Below, piece by piece: positions 16,205-25,073 of a DNA stretch of 64,000 nucleotides. Source of the stretch: Bacillus_BA fengqiuensis. Its GTDB lineage: Bacteria; Bacillota; Bacilli; Bacillales; Bacillaceae_H. Numbering within the stretch: the first letter of the stretch is position 1; the number at the start of each line of letters is the position of its first letter. The stretch lies in the NCBI GenBank assembly GCA_030813035.1, contig JAUSTV010000013.1, one strand, 5' to 3'. Both the position numbers and the translations under genes were made by a program. The notes beneath the pieces are model-generated. The model made no database searches. It was not told where the DNA came from and saw only the letters and a list, made by a program, of their open reading frames with translations.

Positions 16205-17221
16205 TTACTTAACTGCTAGTTCTAAAGATACTTCTTTTAAAAGCTCATAAGAGTGGATCCGTTGTCGGAAATCCTTGATTGGTGCTGTAACGATTAATTC
16301 ATTTACCTTATAGAGATTATAGACTTCTAATAGCTTTTTACGTACCGTTTCTTTTGATCCGAAAATGATAGTTGCTTCTTTTACTTCAATCGTATATTTT
16401 TCTTTGGACTGTTGACCGTATTCTTTCGCTTTTTCAATACTGTTTACAGTTAAAGTCTTGCCATTTTCCATATGAATTTTAACAATCTTGGAATCTGAAG
16501 CCAACAGTTTTGCTTCTTCATCTGTGTCGGCTACAATCACAGAAAGAGCAAGAATAGTTTGTGCTTGTAAAGCTTTTTGGTGATTAAAATGCTTTCGGTA
16601 TGTTTCAAATGCATCATAAGTAATAGAATCGTCATTATTTATAAAATGGGCAAATACGTATGGATAGCCTAGATTAGCAGCCAATTTTGCACTGGAAGTA
16701 CTCGTTCCCAATAAGTAGATATTGGCCGGATGTGGAGGGATTGGATATGCTTGCAAACCGTATAGCGGATGATTTTCATCTAAGTTGTCGTGGATGAATT
16801 GTTCTAATTCAACAAGCTTCTCTGAGAGTGGAGTTGTCCGGTTACCGGCTTCTTGTTGCAATGCTTTTGTGGAGCGGGGAAGTCCTCCTGGTGCTCTTCC
16901 AATCCCAAGATCTACTCGACCTGGTGCGAGGGAAGCAAGAACATTGAAATTTTCCGCTACTTTATAAGGGCTATAATGCTGCAGCATAACCCCGCCGGAA
17001 CCAATTCTAATTCGTTCTGTTTTTGCTAACAAATGGGAGATTAATACTTCTGGAGAGGATCCCACCACCTGATTAGAATCATGGTGTTCAGATACCCAAA
17101 AACGATGGTATCCAAGTTCTTCCGCTTTTTTTGCAAGTTCAATCGTATGGTGAAAGGCTTCTGTTGCTGTTTCTCCGTCATTAATGGGACTTTGATCTAA
17201 AATACTTAGTTTCAACTCCAT
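16205..17221 (-). CDS. luciferase-like flavin monooxygenase (YtmO/CmoO-like)
   Basis: 338 aa bacterial-luciferase-like barrel: LSILDQSPINDGETATEAFHH, GYHRFWVSEHHDSN, RIRIGSGGVMLQHYSPYKVAENFNVLASLAPGRVDLGIGRAPGG, and YLLGTSTSSAKLAANLGYPYVFAHF. This is the single-component 'LLM group 1' type to which YtmO/CmoO and YwcH belong. CmoO acts in S-alkylcysteine salvage in B. subtilis, and this gene lies next to that operon, divergently. RBS GAGGAGG (minus). Exact substrate not determinable. Confidence 0.8.
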   Translation of the reverse strand: MELKLSILDQSPINDGETATEAFHHTIELAKKAEELGYHRFWVSEHHDSNQVVGSSPEVLISHLLAKTERIRIGSGGVMLQHYSPYKVAENFNVLASLAPGRVDLGIGRAPGGLPRSTKALQQEAGNRTTPLSEKLVELEQFIHDNLDENHPLYGLQAYPIPPHPANIYLLGTSTSSAKLAANLGYPYVFAHFINNDDSITYDAFETYRKHFNHQKALQAQTILALSVIVADTDEEAKLLASDSKIVKIHMENGKTLTVNSIEKAKEYGQQSKEKYTIEVKEATIIFGSKETVRKKLLEVYNLYKVNELIVTAPIKDFRQRIHSYELLKEVSLELAVK

Positions 17222-17431
17222 GTTTTTTCCTCCTCAATCATAATTTGGTTTTAAATAAAATAAAACACATGTGATTACTTTGGATTAGTCTAACAGAATA
17301 TTTTGAATAACAAAAGTATAAATTTGTATAAAATTTATATTTAGTGAGGGGCAAGTTTTATGAAGCTATATTGTTTTTACAAATAGAAGTCAAAAATAAA
17401 ATACTATTAACAGAAAATTCGTAATGAATTC

Positions 17432-17460
17432 TTGACAAGAAATGGAGAAGGTTTTATATT
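17432..17460 (+). promoter_or_regulatory. sigma-A promoter upstream of the salvage operon
   Basis: TTGACA, 17-base spacer, TATATT. The following 240 bases to the next promoter (17703) hold no ORF. It may be a distal promoter or a decayed leader. Confidence 0.5.
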
Positions 17461-17702
17461 TTAATCATTAATCATTTATAAATCCAAGTAAACAACTAGG
17501 TAAAGTAAGTTAAATTAAATGGTTAATTTTTAACATATCCTATCCAACTGATGGAAGGACTACAAAGTTGAACAGAAGACTGCAGGCACCTGTAGAAATG
17601 GACAAAAGAAAAACGATAACCAACTTTGAAAGGAAAAAGTTAAAATATTTAAGGCTTACGATGTATGAGGAAATACAAAATAAATAAAATTAAAATTCCT
17701 AG

Positions 17703-17731
17703 TTGACTTATAGGGTTTGTAAGATTAAAAT
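17703..17731 (+). promoter_or_regulatory. CymR-like sigma-A promoter (P6)
   Basis: ATTCCTAG precedes TTGACT; the -35 continues as TATAGGG and a TAAAAT -10 follows at 17 bases. Confidence 0.65.
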
Positions 17732-17782
17732 CAAAAATAACTTAATTTGGTAAAACAAAACTTAATATGAAAATTGCACAAG

Positions 17783-17828
17783 GCTGATTGGTCTACCAAA
17801 GGCTCCTGTTCTTAACAGGGGCCTTTTT
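17783..17828 (+). promoter_or_regulatory. leader element E6
   Basis: GCT-GA-TTGG-TCTA-CCAA-A-GGC; the terminator GGCTCCTGTT..AACAGGGGCC + T5 begins with the same GGC. It heads the salvage operon starting at 17942. Confidence 0.75.
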
Positions 17829-17941
17829 GTTTAGACATTAAAGGAGGAATGGAATCGGAAAAATTCTGTGTCAATCTGATCTAAAGCACGTGGAGAATGA
17901 AAGAGCTCACGTCATGACAGCAAAATAAAGGGGGATATGAA

Positions 17942-19285
17942 ATGTCTCATAAGAGGAAACTCAAACTGGGAGCAATGCTTCATGGAGCCGGCGGACATAT
18001 GGCTGCATGGAGACACCCTAATGCCCCGGCCGATGCGAGCGTCAATTTTGGTTTTTATAAACAGCTAGTAAAAAAGGCCGAATCGGGTAAATTGGATCTC
18101 GTATTTGTAGCAGATGGTCTTTATATAACTGAGAAGTCCCATCCGAACTTTCTGAACAGGTTCGAGCCAATTACAATATTGGCAGCTTTAGCAGGTAGCA
18201 GCACTCATATAGGTCTTGTTGGAACTCTTTCAACTTCATACAGCGAACCATATACGGTTGCAAGGCAGTTTGGTTCCATTGATTTGATCAGCGGCGGCCG
18301 GGCCGGCTGGAATGCTGTCACGTCACCGCTGGAAGGCTCCGCCTTAAATTACGGCAAAGCGGAGCATCCAACGCACGAACTGCGCTATAAAATAGCTAAA
18401 GAATTTATTCAAGTAACGAAAGGGCTTTGGGATTCGTGGGAGGACGATGCCTTTATACGAAATAAAGAAACAGGGGTTTTCATTGAATCTGGAAAAATGC
18501 ATCGCTTAAACCATAAAGGAGAATTCTTTTCTGTTCAGGGCCCGCTAAATATTGGGAAATCTAAACAAGGCCGGCCAATCATTTTTCAGGCAGGATCATC
18601 GGAAGCTGGCAAAGAATTGGCGGCAAAAGAAGCAGACGCTATATTTACAGGACATGATAGCATGAGTGAAGCCCGGCAATTTTATCAAGATGTAAAAAGC
18701 AGGGCTGCCGGCTATGGACGCTCTCCTGATGAGCTTCTTATCTTTCCGGGAATTAGTCCGATTGTCGGAAGGACGGAGGAAGAGGCAAAACGGAAGCATA
18801 AAGAGATTGCCAGTTTAGTAGATATTGAGGCTGCACTTGATTACTTAGGTCGCTTCTTTGACCATTTTGATTTCTCACAATTCCCTTTGGATGAACCGCT
18901 GCCTCATTTGGGGGATTTAGGAAGTGAAGGGTTTAAAAGTACGACAGATAAAATTAAAAAGCTGGCGAAAGAAGAAAATTTAACACTCCGTCAGTTGGCT
19001 CTAAGAGTTACAACACCGGAGAAGGGATTTATCGGAACACCCCTTCAAATTGCTGATGAGATACATGAATGGTTTGAAGCGGGAGCAGCCGATGGGTTTA
19101 TGATAGCCGGTTCGGTGTTACCAGACGGATTAAATGATTTTGTTGATTATGTAGTTCCTATTTTACAGGAGCGGGGATTGTTCAGAACGGAATATGAACA
19201 TGATACTTTGCGCGGAAACCTGGGACTTTCTATACCAGTAAACCGCCATGTCAAAAAAAGAAGCCAAGAAAAAGTTAATCATTAA
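17942..19285 (+). CDS. NtaA/SnaA/DszA-family flavin monooxygenase (CmoJ/YtnJ-like), copy 1
   Basis: 447 aa luciferase-like protein of the NtaA-SnaA-DszA type: MLHGAGGHMAAWRHPNA, FVADGLYITEKSHPNFLNRFEPI, SGGRAGWNAVTS, KGLWDSWEDDAFI, GPLNIGKSKQGRPIIFQAGSSEAG, FVDYVVPILQERGLFRTEYE. In B. subtilis the YtnJ (CmoJ) homologue oxidises N-acetyl-S-alkylcysteine. Here snaA and cmoI homologues follow immediately, supporting that role. RBS AAAGGGGGA. Confidence 0.85.
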   Translation: MSHKRKLKLGAMLHGAGGHMAAWRHPNAPADASVNFGFYKQLVKKAESGKLDLVFVADGLYITEKSHPNFLNRFEPITILAALAGSSTHIGLVGTLSTSYSEPYTVARQFGSIDLISGGRAGWNAVTSPLEGSALNYGKAEHPTHELRYKIAKEFIQVTKGLWDSWEDDAFIRNKETGVFIESGKMHRLNHKGEFFSVQGPLNIGKSKQGRPIIFQAGSSEAGKELAAKEADAIFTGHDSMSEARQFYQDVKSRAAGYGRSPDELLIFPGISPIVGRTEEEAKRKHKEIASLVDIEAALDYLGRFFDHFDFSQFPLDEPLPHLGDLGSEGFKSTTDKIKKLAKEENLTLRQLALRVTTPEKGFIGTPLQIADEIHEWFEAGAADGFMIAGSVLPDGLNDFVDYVVPILQERGLFRTEYEHDTLRGNLGLSIPVNRHVKKRSQEKVNH

Positions 19286-19326
19286 CTGCTTATCTAAAAT
19301 ACTATAAGTAAATCTGAGGTGAGAAG

Positions 19327-19836
19327 ATGGGAGAGATTTATCGGTTAGCAACATTGGCAGATGCTGAGGAGCTTTTGGATGTCACATTACGAGCCTATGA
19401 GCCTATCAGACGGCTGGGTATTAAATTCCCGGCGGCAACAGCAGATATAGATTTAGTAAAACATAATATAACAAATCACTCTTGCTATATTTTAGAGTAC
19501 AACGGTTCTATTGCAGCAACTATTTCTATTAGATTATTTGAAGAAGTAACCGACCTGCCGTGCGTATGGTGGTTTGCAGTTGATCCTGTCTACAAGAAAC
19601 AAGGATTTGGTTCAAAAATCTTACATTATGTAGAAGAGGTTATTCTCAGAGACGGATTAAAGGCTCCGGCGGTGGCCCTTGGTACATCAGATAAACATCC
19701 GTGGTTGATTCCTATGTATGAAAGAAACGGATATGAACGCTTTTACGAGGTAGACCATGGGGAAGAAGGGAAAGGCGTTTTTCTCAGAAAAATTCTTATT
19801 CCAGAATTATTTGCAACTATAAATAAACAAGGATAG
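19327..19836 (+). CDS. snaA: GNAT N-acetyltransferase (SnaA/YtmI-like)
   Basis: 169 aa GNAT fold: IYRLATLADAEELLDVTLRAYEPI, then acetyl-CoA motif VDPVYKKQGFGSKILHYVEE (Q/RxxGxG/A) and LGTSDKHPWLIPMYERNGYERFYEV. In the B. subtilis ytmI operon the same position is filled by SnaA, which N-acetylates S-alkylcysteines before oxidation. RBS TGAGGTGAGA, 41 bases after the oxygenase. Confidence 0.75.
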   Translation: MGEIYRLATLADAEELLDVTLRAYEPIRRLGIKFPAATADIDLVKHNITNHSCYILEYNGSIAATISIRLFEEVTDLPCVWWFAVDPVYKKQGFGSKILHYVEEVILRDGLKAPAVALGTSDKHPWLIPMYERNGYERFYEVDHGEEGKGVFLRKILIPELFATINKQG

Positions 19837-19901
19837 TTTAGGAAGAAATATAATCGAATCCCGGAAAATAACATCTATAACCTGATAAGGAGGAAGAACA
19901 A

Positions 19902-20177
19902 ATGTCAAAAAACAAAACCATTATTTTATGGGGCAGAAAAGGCTGCCAGCATTGTAATGAAGTAAAAGTGTATTTGGAGGAAAAAGGATATACTTATTCA
20001 AATGTTGATATAGAAGGGAAAGATTATTTAAGAGATGTACTCGAGCTTAAGTACGGTATCCGCCATGTCCCCGTTGTCGAGATTGGCGTAGACGGCGTAT
20101 TTGAGGGAATCATTGAAAAAGATTATAAGCGCCTTGAAACGTTGATTAAGCAACATGAAATAACAATTGGATACTAG
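19902..20177 (+). CDS. cmoI: glutaredoxin-like protein (YtnI/CmoI-like)
   Basis: 91 aa thioredoxin-fold protein with GRKGCQHC (Cys15-Cys18) and cis-Pro region HVPVVEI. It matches YtnI of the ytmI operon. A thiol-redox step of S-alkylcysteine salvage is likely. RBS AAGGAGGAAG. Its operon mates and order (oxygenase, acetyltransferase, redoxin, ABC transporter) mirror B. subtilis in shuffled form. Confidence 0.78.
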   Translation: MSKNKTIILWGRKGCQHCNEVKVYLEEKGYTYSNVDIEGKDYLRDVLELKYGIRHVPVVEIGVDGVFEGIIEKDYKRLETLIKQHEITIGY

Positions 20178-20185
20178 ATTTGCTA

Positions 20186-20242
20186 GAATTCGACCAGTCC
20201 ACTGGAGATTCAACAACTTGTTAGTTGGTGAATCTTTTTTTA
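20186..20242 (+). promoter_or_regulatory. leader element E7
   Basis: GAATT-CGA-CCAG-TCCA-CTGG-A-GATTC, overlapping the terminator GATTCA...TGAATC + T7. The inner stem is GC-rich (CCAG/CTGG) yet pairs fully, another covarying version. It lies within the operon between cmoI and the binding-protein gene. Confidence 0.72.
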
Positions 20243-20289
20243 TTCTGCGGATCCCTTTACCGTCAGAATGGAATTCGTTCACCTAACCA

Positions 20290-20400
20290 ACAGCGGGGGA
20301 GGATGGACTCCTCACAATGTTGGATGAACTACCTGCCACTTATTTTTGGGCGTTGCCCCTCACAAAATGGAAGTAGGAGTCTTCTCGCCTAAAATGATAA
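20290..20400 (+). repeat. mobile-element-like end sequence R2, degenerate
   Basis: ctgccacttatttttgggcgttgcccctcacaaaatggaagtaggagtcttctcgcc has the layout of the R2 repeats at 21470 and 24970 (hairpin, then gaagtgg.gg.cttac, then a gcgggataaa-like end) but is diverged. Confidence 0.35.
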
Positions 20401-20425
20401 AAAAGATCAATCGGGGGTCATTTAG

Positions 20426-21250
20426 ATGAAAAAAATGAACTTTCTTACGGTTTTCCTGGCATCTTCATTGTTAATTACAGGATGCGGGTCAAATACGACA
20501 AGTACATCTGGAACGAATAATTCAGCGAAAGGAGAGAAAGAGGTCCACAAAGTTATTGTAGGGACGGGTACCCAATTCCCGAACGTATGCTTCATCGATG
20601 ATGAGGGCAACTTGACAGGATATGATGTTGAACTGGTAAAAGAAATTGACAAACGGCTTCCTGAATATGAGTTCGAATTTAAAACGATGGAGTTTTCCAA
20701 TTTGCTGCTCAGCCTGGAAACGAAAAAAATTGATCTGATTGCACATCAAATGGAAGTAAATGAGGAAAGACAAAAGAAGTTTTTATTTAACGATGAGCCT
20801 TATAATGTGTTCCCGTTAAAAGTAGTGGTTCACAAAGATAACAATGACATTCAATCCATCGAGGATTTAAAAGGAAAGAAAGTAATTGTCGGTGCAACAA
20901 GTAACTCAGCCGTACTTCTTGATAAATACAATAAAGAACATGGAAACAAAATTGAAATTGTTTATTCCGGACAGGGTTCTGATGATACAAAGACCCAGTT
21001 GAAAACAGGACGCGCCGATGCAACAATCAGCACTGCATTTGCGGTAGACTTTATCAACAAAGCCGCTGATGCCCAGCAAAAAGTCGTGGGACCGACCCTC
21101 TCCAACTCAAAAGTATATTTCATGCTGCGTAAGGATGAAACGGAATTGAAAGAAAAGGTAGATGAAGCGTTAAAAGAAATTAAGAAGGATGGAACATTAA
21201 AGGAACTGAGTACGAAATGGCTGGGCGCAGACTATACCGTAGAAAAGTAG
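20426..21250 (+). CDS. amino-acid (cystine-type) ABC binding lipoprotein
   Basis: 274 aa. Lipobox LLITGC (Cys20). Family-3 solute-binding fold: VCFIDDEGNLTGYDVELVKEIDKRLPEYEFEF, LIAHQMEVNEERQKKFLFNDEPY, VIVGATSNSAVLLDKYNKEHG and GRADATISTAFAVDFI. Equivalent to TcyJ/TcyK, which bind cystine and S-alkylcysteine derivatives. The permease and ATPase genes follow after a repeat-rich gap. Confidence 0.85.
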   Translation: MKKMNFLTVFLASSLLITGCGSNTTSTSGTNNSAKGEKEVHKVIVGTGTQFPNVCFIDDEGNLTGYDVELVKEIDKRLPEYEFEFKTMEFSNLLLSLETKKIDLIAHQMEVNEERQKKFLFNDEPYNVFPLKVVVHKDNNDIQSIEDLKGKKVIVGATSNSAVLLDKYNKEHGNKIEIVYSGQGSDDTKTQLKTGRADATISTAFAVDFINKAADAQQKVVGPTLSNSKVYFMLRKDETELKEKVDEALKEIKKDGTLKELSTKWLGADYTVEK

Positions 21251-21260
21251 ATAATAAGAT

Positions 21261-21475
21261 CAACTATATAGATCGATTTAGAAAATTTGACATGACCAAA
21301 GAACGGCCATGCCGAATTTTCTAAACCTAAGCGGTTGACCCCCTCCTTGCGGGGTTGGTGCCATCCGCATAGGTGAACCTTTGAGGGCGGATTCAAGTTG
21401 TCTGAATCGCCGATTGTAAATGTCTCTCGATAAAATGAAGACGTGTCGAGTTAGTAAGTGGAATGTATATAAAGG
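21261..21475 (+). repeat. intra-operon repeat R1, copy 2
   Basis: Similar to 8408-8572. The hairpin is perfect here (TTTAGAAAATT/AATTTTCTAAA). An extra ~52-base block at about 21323-21375 itself forms a hairpin (CCTA.GCGG...CCCC..GGGG...CCGC.TAGG). Confidence 0.7.
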
Positions 21476-21576
21476 AAACTTCCATCAGTGGGGGGTTCCT
21501 TCATCCCCCACTTAAGCTTCTCCGATGACTCTAAGCTTTGAAGTGGAGGCCTTACTGCCCGTTAATGCGGGATAAA
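21470..21576 (+). repeat. IS200/IS605-end-like repeat R2
   Basis: aggaaactnc.atcagtggggg...cccccact, then aagctt..aagcttt hairpin, gaagtggaggccttactgcc and cgttaatgcgggataaa. Related sequences stand at 20290, 24970, 36027 (minus) and 54034. The CCCGTTAATGCGGG mini-palindrome and no ORF suggest transposon ends without transposase; the family call is tentative. Confidence 0.45.
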
Positions 21577-21633
21577 ATATGAGAGGTTTAGTAAATTCCA
21601 ATTTTTTATTAGAGAGTACAGTAGGGGGGAATT

Positions 21634-22338
21634 ATGGGGAAATCATTTGATCTTACGCTAATTTGGGAGTTCATCCCTACATTGCTTTCCTATTTGCATA
21701 TTACATTATTTATTCTTATTACTTCTATTATATTAGGAATATTTGTCGGCTTTGTCATTGCATTGCCGCGCATTTATAAAATACCGGTTATCAATCAAGC
21801 TGCCGCTGTTTACGTGTCCTTCATGAGAGGAACACCGATACTTATTCAACTGTTTTTGATTTTTTATGGGCTTCCGGCCGTTTTAGCACTGGTGCATATT
21901 GATATATCCAAGGTAGATCCTTTAGTGTTTGTGATTATTACTTATTCTCTCAGCAGCGGAGCATCTTTTTCTGAAATTATACGTGCCGGAGTTAACAATG
22001 TAGACAGAGGGCAGGCGGAAGCTGCATACATGATAGGGATGAATGAAAAACAAGCATTTTTACGCATTGTGCTTCCACAGGCTTTCATAACGTCTTTCCC
22101 TAATTTCGGGAATATGGTGATTGGATTTTTAAAAGATACTTCGCTTGCTTTTACCATTGGTGTGATGGATATGCAGGGCAGGGGTGAAACATTGATATCA
22201 GCCACTGCCCATGCTTTGGAGGTTTATATAACCCTATCCATTATTTATTATGTAACGGCCATTTTGTTTGAAAAGCTATTTTCGGCTTCCGAGAAGAGAC
22301 TGCAGCGACATGAACAGCAGCTTGTCGCCAACCAGTAA
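21634..22338 (+). CDS. tcyL: cystine-type ABC transporter permease 1 (TcyL-like)
   Basis: 234 aa, about five helices, His/Glu-type amino-acid permease. Signatures: AAVYVSFMRGTPILIQLFLIFYGLP and RAGVNNVDRGQAEAAYMIGMNEKQAFLRIVLPQAFITSFPNFGN (EAA loop). Pairs with the next permease. RBS AGGGGGG. Confidence 0.85.
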   Translation: MGKSFDLTLIWEFIPTLLSYLHITLFILITSIILGIFVGFVIALPRIYKIPVINQAAAVYVSFMRGTPILIQLFLIFYGLPAVLALVHIDISKVDPLVFVIITYSLSSGASFSEIIRAGVNNVDRGQAEAAYMIGMNEKQAFLRIVLPQAFITSFPNFGNMVIGFLKDTSLAFTIGVMDMQGRGETLISATAHALEVYITLSIIYYVTAILFEKLFSASEKRLQRHEQQLVANQ

Positions 22339-22388
22339 TTTTTATAATAGAACATACCTTACAGCTACAATGAGAAACGGAAGGCGGG

Positions 22389-23108
22389 GTGGAGATAGTG
22401 GCTATAGACGGTTTGTTCATTATCACAGCGTTCTTTGAAATTATAAAAGCACTGCCTCTCACATTGATTATTACCATTGTACCTTTGACGATTGGTTTTG
22501 GTATAGGAATTGCGATAGCGCTGATCAGGATTTATAAGGTAAAGGTTCTTTATCGTGCAGCAAATTTTTATGTATCTTTTCTTCGGGGAACACCTATTTT
22601 GCTTCATATTATGCTGATTTACTTGGGGCTTCCAATGATCATTGATAAACTATCAAGCTATTATGGCTGGGAAATTCAGTCTAATTCTATTCCTATTCTT
22701 GTGTTTGTGTTAACGGCCTTTTCTCTTACTGCGGGGGCCTATATGTCAGAAGTTATCAGGTCAGGGATACTGGCGGTAAACCGGGGACAAATTGAAGCAG
22801 CCTATTCTGTAGGCATGAGTGCTTCACAAGCAATGAGACGCATTGTATTTCCGCAGGCATTTGCAGCTGTGCTTCCTAATTTGTGCAATCTATTTGTCGG
22901 GTTCCTGCACACGTCTTCCATTGCTTTTATCGTGTCCCAAAAAGAATTGAATGGTGCGGCGAATATTGTTGCCTCAACGAATTTGAAATTTCTTGAAGCT
23001 TATATAGCAGCTGCGATAATCTATTGGATTTTAACAATCGCTGCAGAGTGGATAACAGCTCGTCTGGAAAAGCGGGTTACCCTATATAATCGAGGTGGAG
23101 TAGCGTGA
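22389..23108 (+). CDS. tcyM: cystine-type ABC transporter permease 2 (TcyM-like)
   Basis: About 239 aa, homologous to the preceding permease (FYVSFLRGTPILLHIMLIYLGLP; VNRGQIEAAYSVGMSASQAMRRIVFPQAFAAVLPNL). Two GTG starts are possible (22389, 22398); SD placement does not decide between them. It overlaps the ATPase gene by 4 bases. Confidence 0.85.
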   Translation: MEIVAIDGLFIITAFFEIIKALPLTLIITIVPLTIGFGIGIAIALIRIYKVKVLYRAANFYVSFLRGTPILLHIMLIYLGLPMIIDKLSSYYGWEIQSNSIPILVFVLTAFSLTAGAYMSEVIRSGILAVNRGQIEAAYSVGMSASQAMRRIVFPQAFAAVLPNLCNLFVGFLHTSSIAFIVSQKELNGAANIVASTNLKFLEAYIAAAIIYWILTIAAEWITARLEKRVTLYNRGGVA

Positions 23109-23860
23109 TTCAGTTAACAAATATTCAAAAATCTTTCGGCCGGCATTCCGTTTTAAAGGGAATTAATTTAAGGGTAAATAAGGGAGATGTCGTCGTCATT
23201 TTGGGACCGAGCGGATCGGGGAAAACAACTCTTCTGCGCTGCGTCAATTTTTTAGAAAGACCAAATGAAGGGGAGGTCACGATTGGGGATTTTACGGTTC
23301 ATTGTAAACGCCCGAGCAAACAGGATATTTTAAAGCTTCGTAAAAAAACAGCGATGGTGTTTCAGCATTATAACCTTTTTAAGCATAAAACGGTCCTTGA
23401 AAATGTGATGGAAGGACTTGTTATTGTTCAAAAGCTGCCGAAAGAAGCAGCGAGAAAGAAAAGCTTGGAGGTTCTTGAAAAGGTAGGGCTGGCAGATAAA
23501 ATAAATGTTTATCCGAGTCAGTTGTCGGGAGGCCAGCAGCAGCGTGTAGGAATCGCCCGGGCGCTGGCTTTGAATCCCGAGGTCATTTTATTTGATGAGC
23601 CTACTTCCGCTCTTGACCCAGAGCTTGTAGGGGAAGTGTTGGAAGTCATTCGAAACATCGCCCGTGAAGGAATTACGATGATCGTCGTAACACATGAAAT
23701 GGGTTTCGCCCGGGATGTATCCAATCATGTTGTATTTATGGATCAAGGTACTATTGTAGAGGAAGGGAAGCCGGTAGAGATTTTCTCAAATCCAAAAGAA
23801 GAACGAACAAAACGGTTTTTAAAACGTATTACCTCAGAGTTAATTCTGGACATTTCGTAA
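23105..23860 (+). CDS. tcyN: cystine-type ABC transporter ATPase (TcyN-like)
   Basis: 251 aa, GTG start with AGGTGGAG. Walker A GPSGSGKTT (34-42), signature LSGGQQQRVGIARAL, Walker B VILFDEPTSALDPELVGEVL: the polar amino-acid (GlnQ/TcyN) family. It completes the importer with 20426, 21634 and 22389. Confidence 0.88.
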   Translation: MIQLTNIQKSFGRHSVLKGINLRVNKGDVVVILGPSGSGKTTLLRCVNFLERPNEGEVTIGDFTVHCKRPSKQDILKLRKKTAMVFQHYNLFKHKTVLENVMEGLVIVQKLPKEAARKKSLEVLEKVGLADKINVYPSQLSGGQQQRVGIARALALNPEVILFDEPTSALDPELVGEVLEVIRNIAREGITMIVVTHEMGFARDVSNHVVFMDQGTIVEEGKPVEIFSNPKEERTKRFLKRITSELILDIS

Positions 23861-23911
23861 ATCCATCGCTTAGATTGAATATTTCCCTTATTTCTGAAAG
23901 GAGCATGTTCT

Positions 23912-24838
23912 ATGTCTGAAATCATTACTGATTATTCCCGTCCACTGGAGCTTTCTTATCGTAAAGTTTACAAGGGGGCACGCATTCTGCGCCGTCTTCC
24001 GGAGGGGATGGAGGAAAGACCCTACAAATTATTCAGTGTCAAGCCATTGGGCCCAACCATCGGAGCCGAAATCGTCGGAGTGGACCTGGGAAATCCGGTG
24101 ACCCCGGAATTGAAAGAGGAATTGAACAGAGCATTACTAGAGTGGAAAGTTATTTTCTTTCGCAATCAACACATTACTAGTGAGCAACAATTAGAGTTTG
24201 CCAGATTATGGGGAGAGTTAGAAACACATCCGTGGCATCCGCAAGGCGACTCCGATCAAATTATTCGTTTTACTAAGGATGAAAAGCGTATTGGTTATGA
24301 AAACGTCTGGCATACAGATGTCACATGGCGGCTTACACCTGCAAAAGCAGCTATGTTATATCTTGTCCAATCTCCTCCCATTGGCGGGGATACACTTTGG
24401 GCTGATATGGCTGCTGCTTATGATAATCTGCCTGATGAAGTCAAAGAACGCATCCATGGGCTCACTGCCATCCATGACTTCACCCATGCTTTCGGTCCCT
24501 CTTTGTCATCTGAGGAGTTGGCTTTCTGGCAAAGTAAATTTCCGGCTGTTGAACACCCGGTGGTACGCACCCACCCAGAGACAAAACGCAAGACTTTATT
24601 TGTGAATACTGCATTCACTACTCGAATTGTCGGTCTTGACATTGAAGAAAGCGAACGGCTTCTTCAATATTTGTTTCAACAGGTCCAAATTCCAGAATAT
24701 CAAGTGCGTTTCCAGTGGGAAGCGAATTCCATTGCATTTTGGGATAACCGCGCTACCCAGCACTACGCTGTTTCAGATTATTATCCAAACCGTCGTGTAG
24801 CCGAACGCGTTGCTATTGTCGGAGATCGTCCGATATAG
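23912..24838 (+). CDS. TauD/AtsK-type Fe(II)/2-oxoglutarate dioxygenase
   Basis: 308 aa. Iron facial triad: H134-x-D136 (WHTDVTW) and H284 (TQHYAV); 2OG-binding Arg in YPNRRVAERV. Other TauD blocks: GAEIVGVDLG, HPVVRTHP, FVNTAFTTRI, FWDNRATQHYA. Family members hydroxylate the carbon next to sulfur in taurine, sulfonates or alkyl sulfates, releasing sulfite or sulfate. It is unusual in Bacillus sulfur operons. The substrate (taurine, alkyl sulfate or sulfonate) cannot be told from the sequence. Confidence 0.87.
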   Translation: MSEIITDYSRPLELSYRKVYKGARILRRLPEGMEERPYKLFSVKPLGPTIGAEIVGVDLGNPVTPELKEELNRALLEWKVIFFRNQHITSEQQLEFARLWGELETHPWHPQGDSDQIIRFTKDEKRIGYENVWHTDVTWRLTPAKAAMLYLVQSPPIGGDTLWADMAAAYDNLPDEVKERIHGLTAIHDFTHAFGPSLSSEELAFWQSKFPAVEHPVVRTHPETKRKTLFVNTAFTTRIVGLDIEESERLLQYLFQQVQIPEYQVRFQWEANSIAFWDNRATQHYAVSDYYPNRRVAERVAIVGDRPI

Positions 24839-24969
24839 AAGAGCGTGTAGGAATTGTCCATCATAATTCTTCGTCTTTATCAAGGAAGTCATGTTAATGA
24901 ACATTCCTGTTTTAAATCATAGTTAACCGATAGATATATACGAATATATTAACCTATCAAAATCCACTT

Positions 24970-25044
24970 ATCCTCCGCTTTAAACTTCTTCGATTGCACT
25001 AAGTTTTAAAGTGGGGGTCTTACTACCGTCTGATGCGGGATAAA
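24970..25044 (+). repeat. R2 repeat copy
   Basis: cctccgctttaaacttct..aagttttaaagtgggggtcttacta.cgtctgatgcgggataaa matches the right half of 21470-21576. It sits directly before the deacylase RBS. Confidence 0.45.
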
Positions 25045-25073
25045 TGGGAACAAACAAGAAAGGAGAGATTGGA

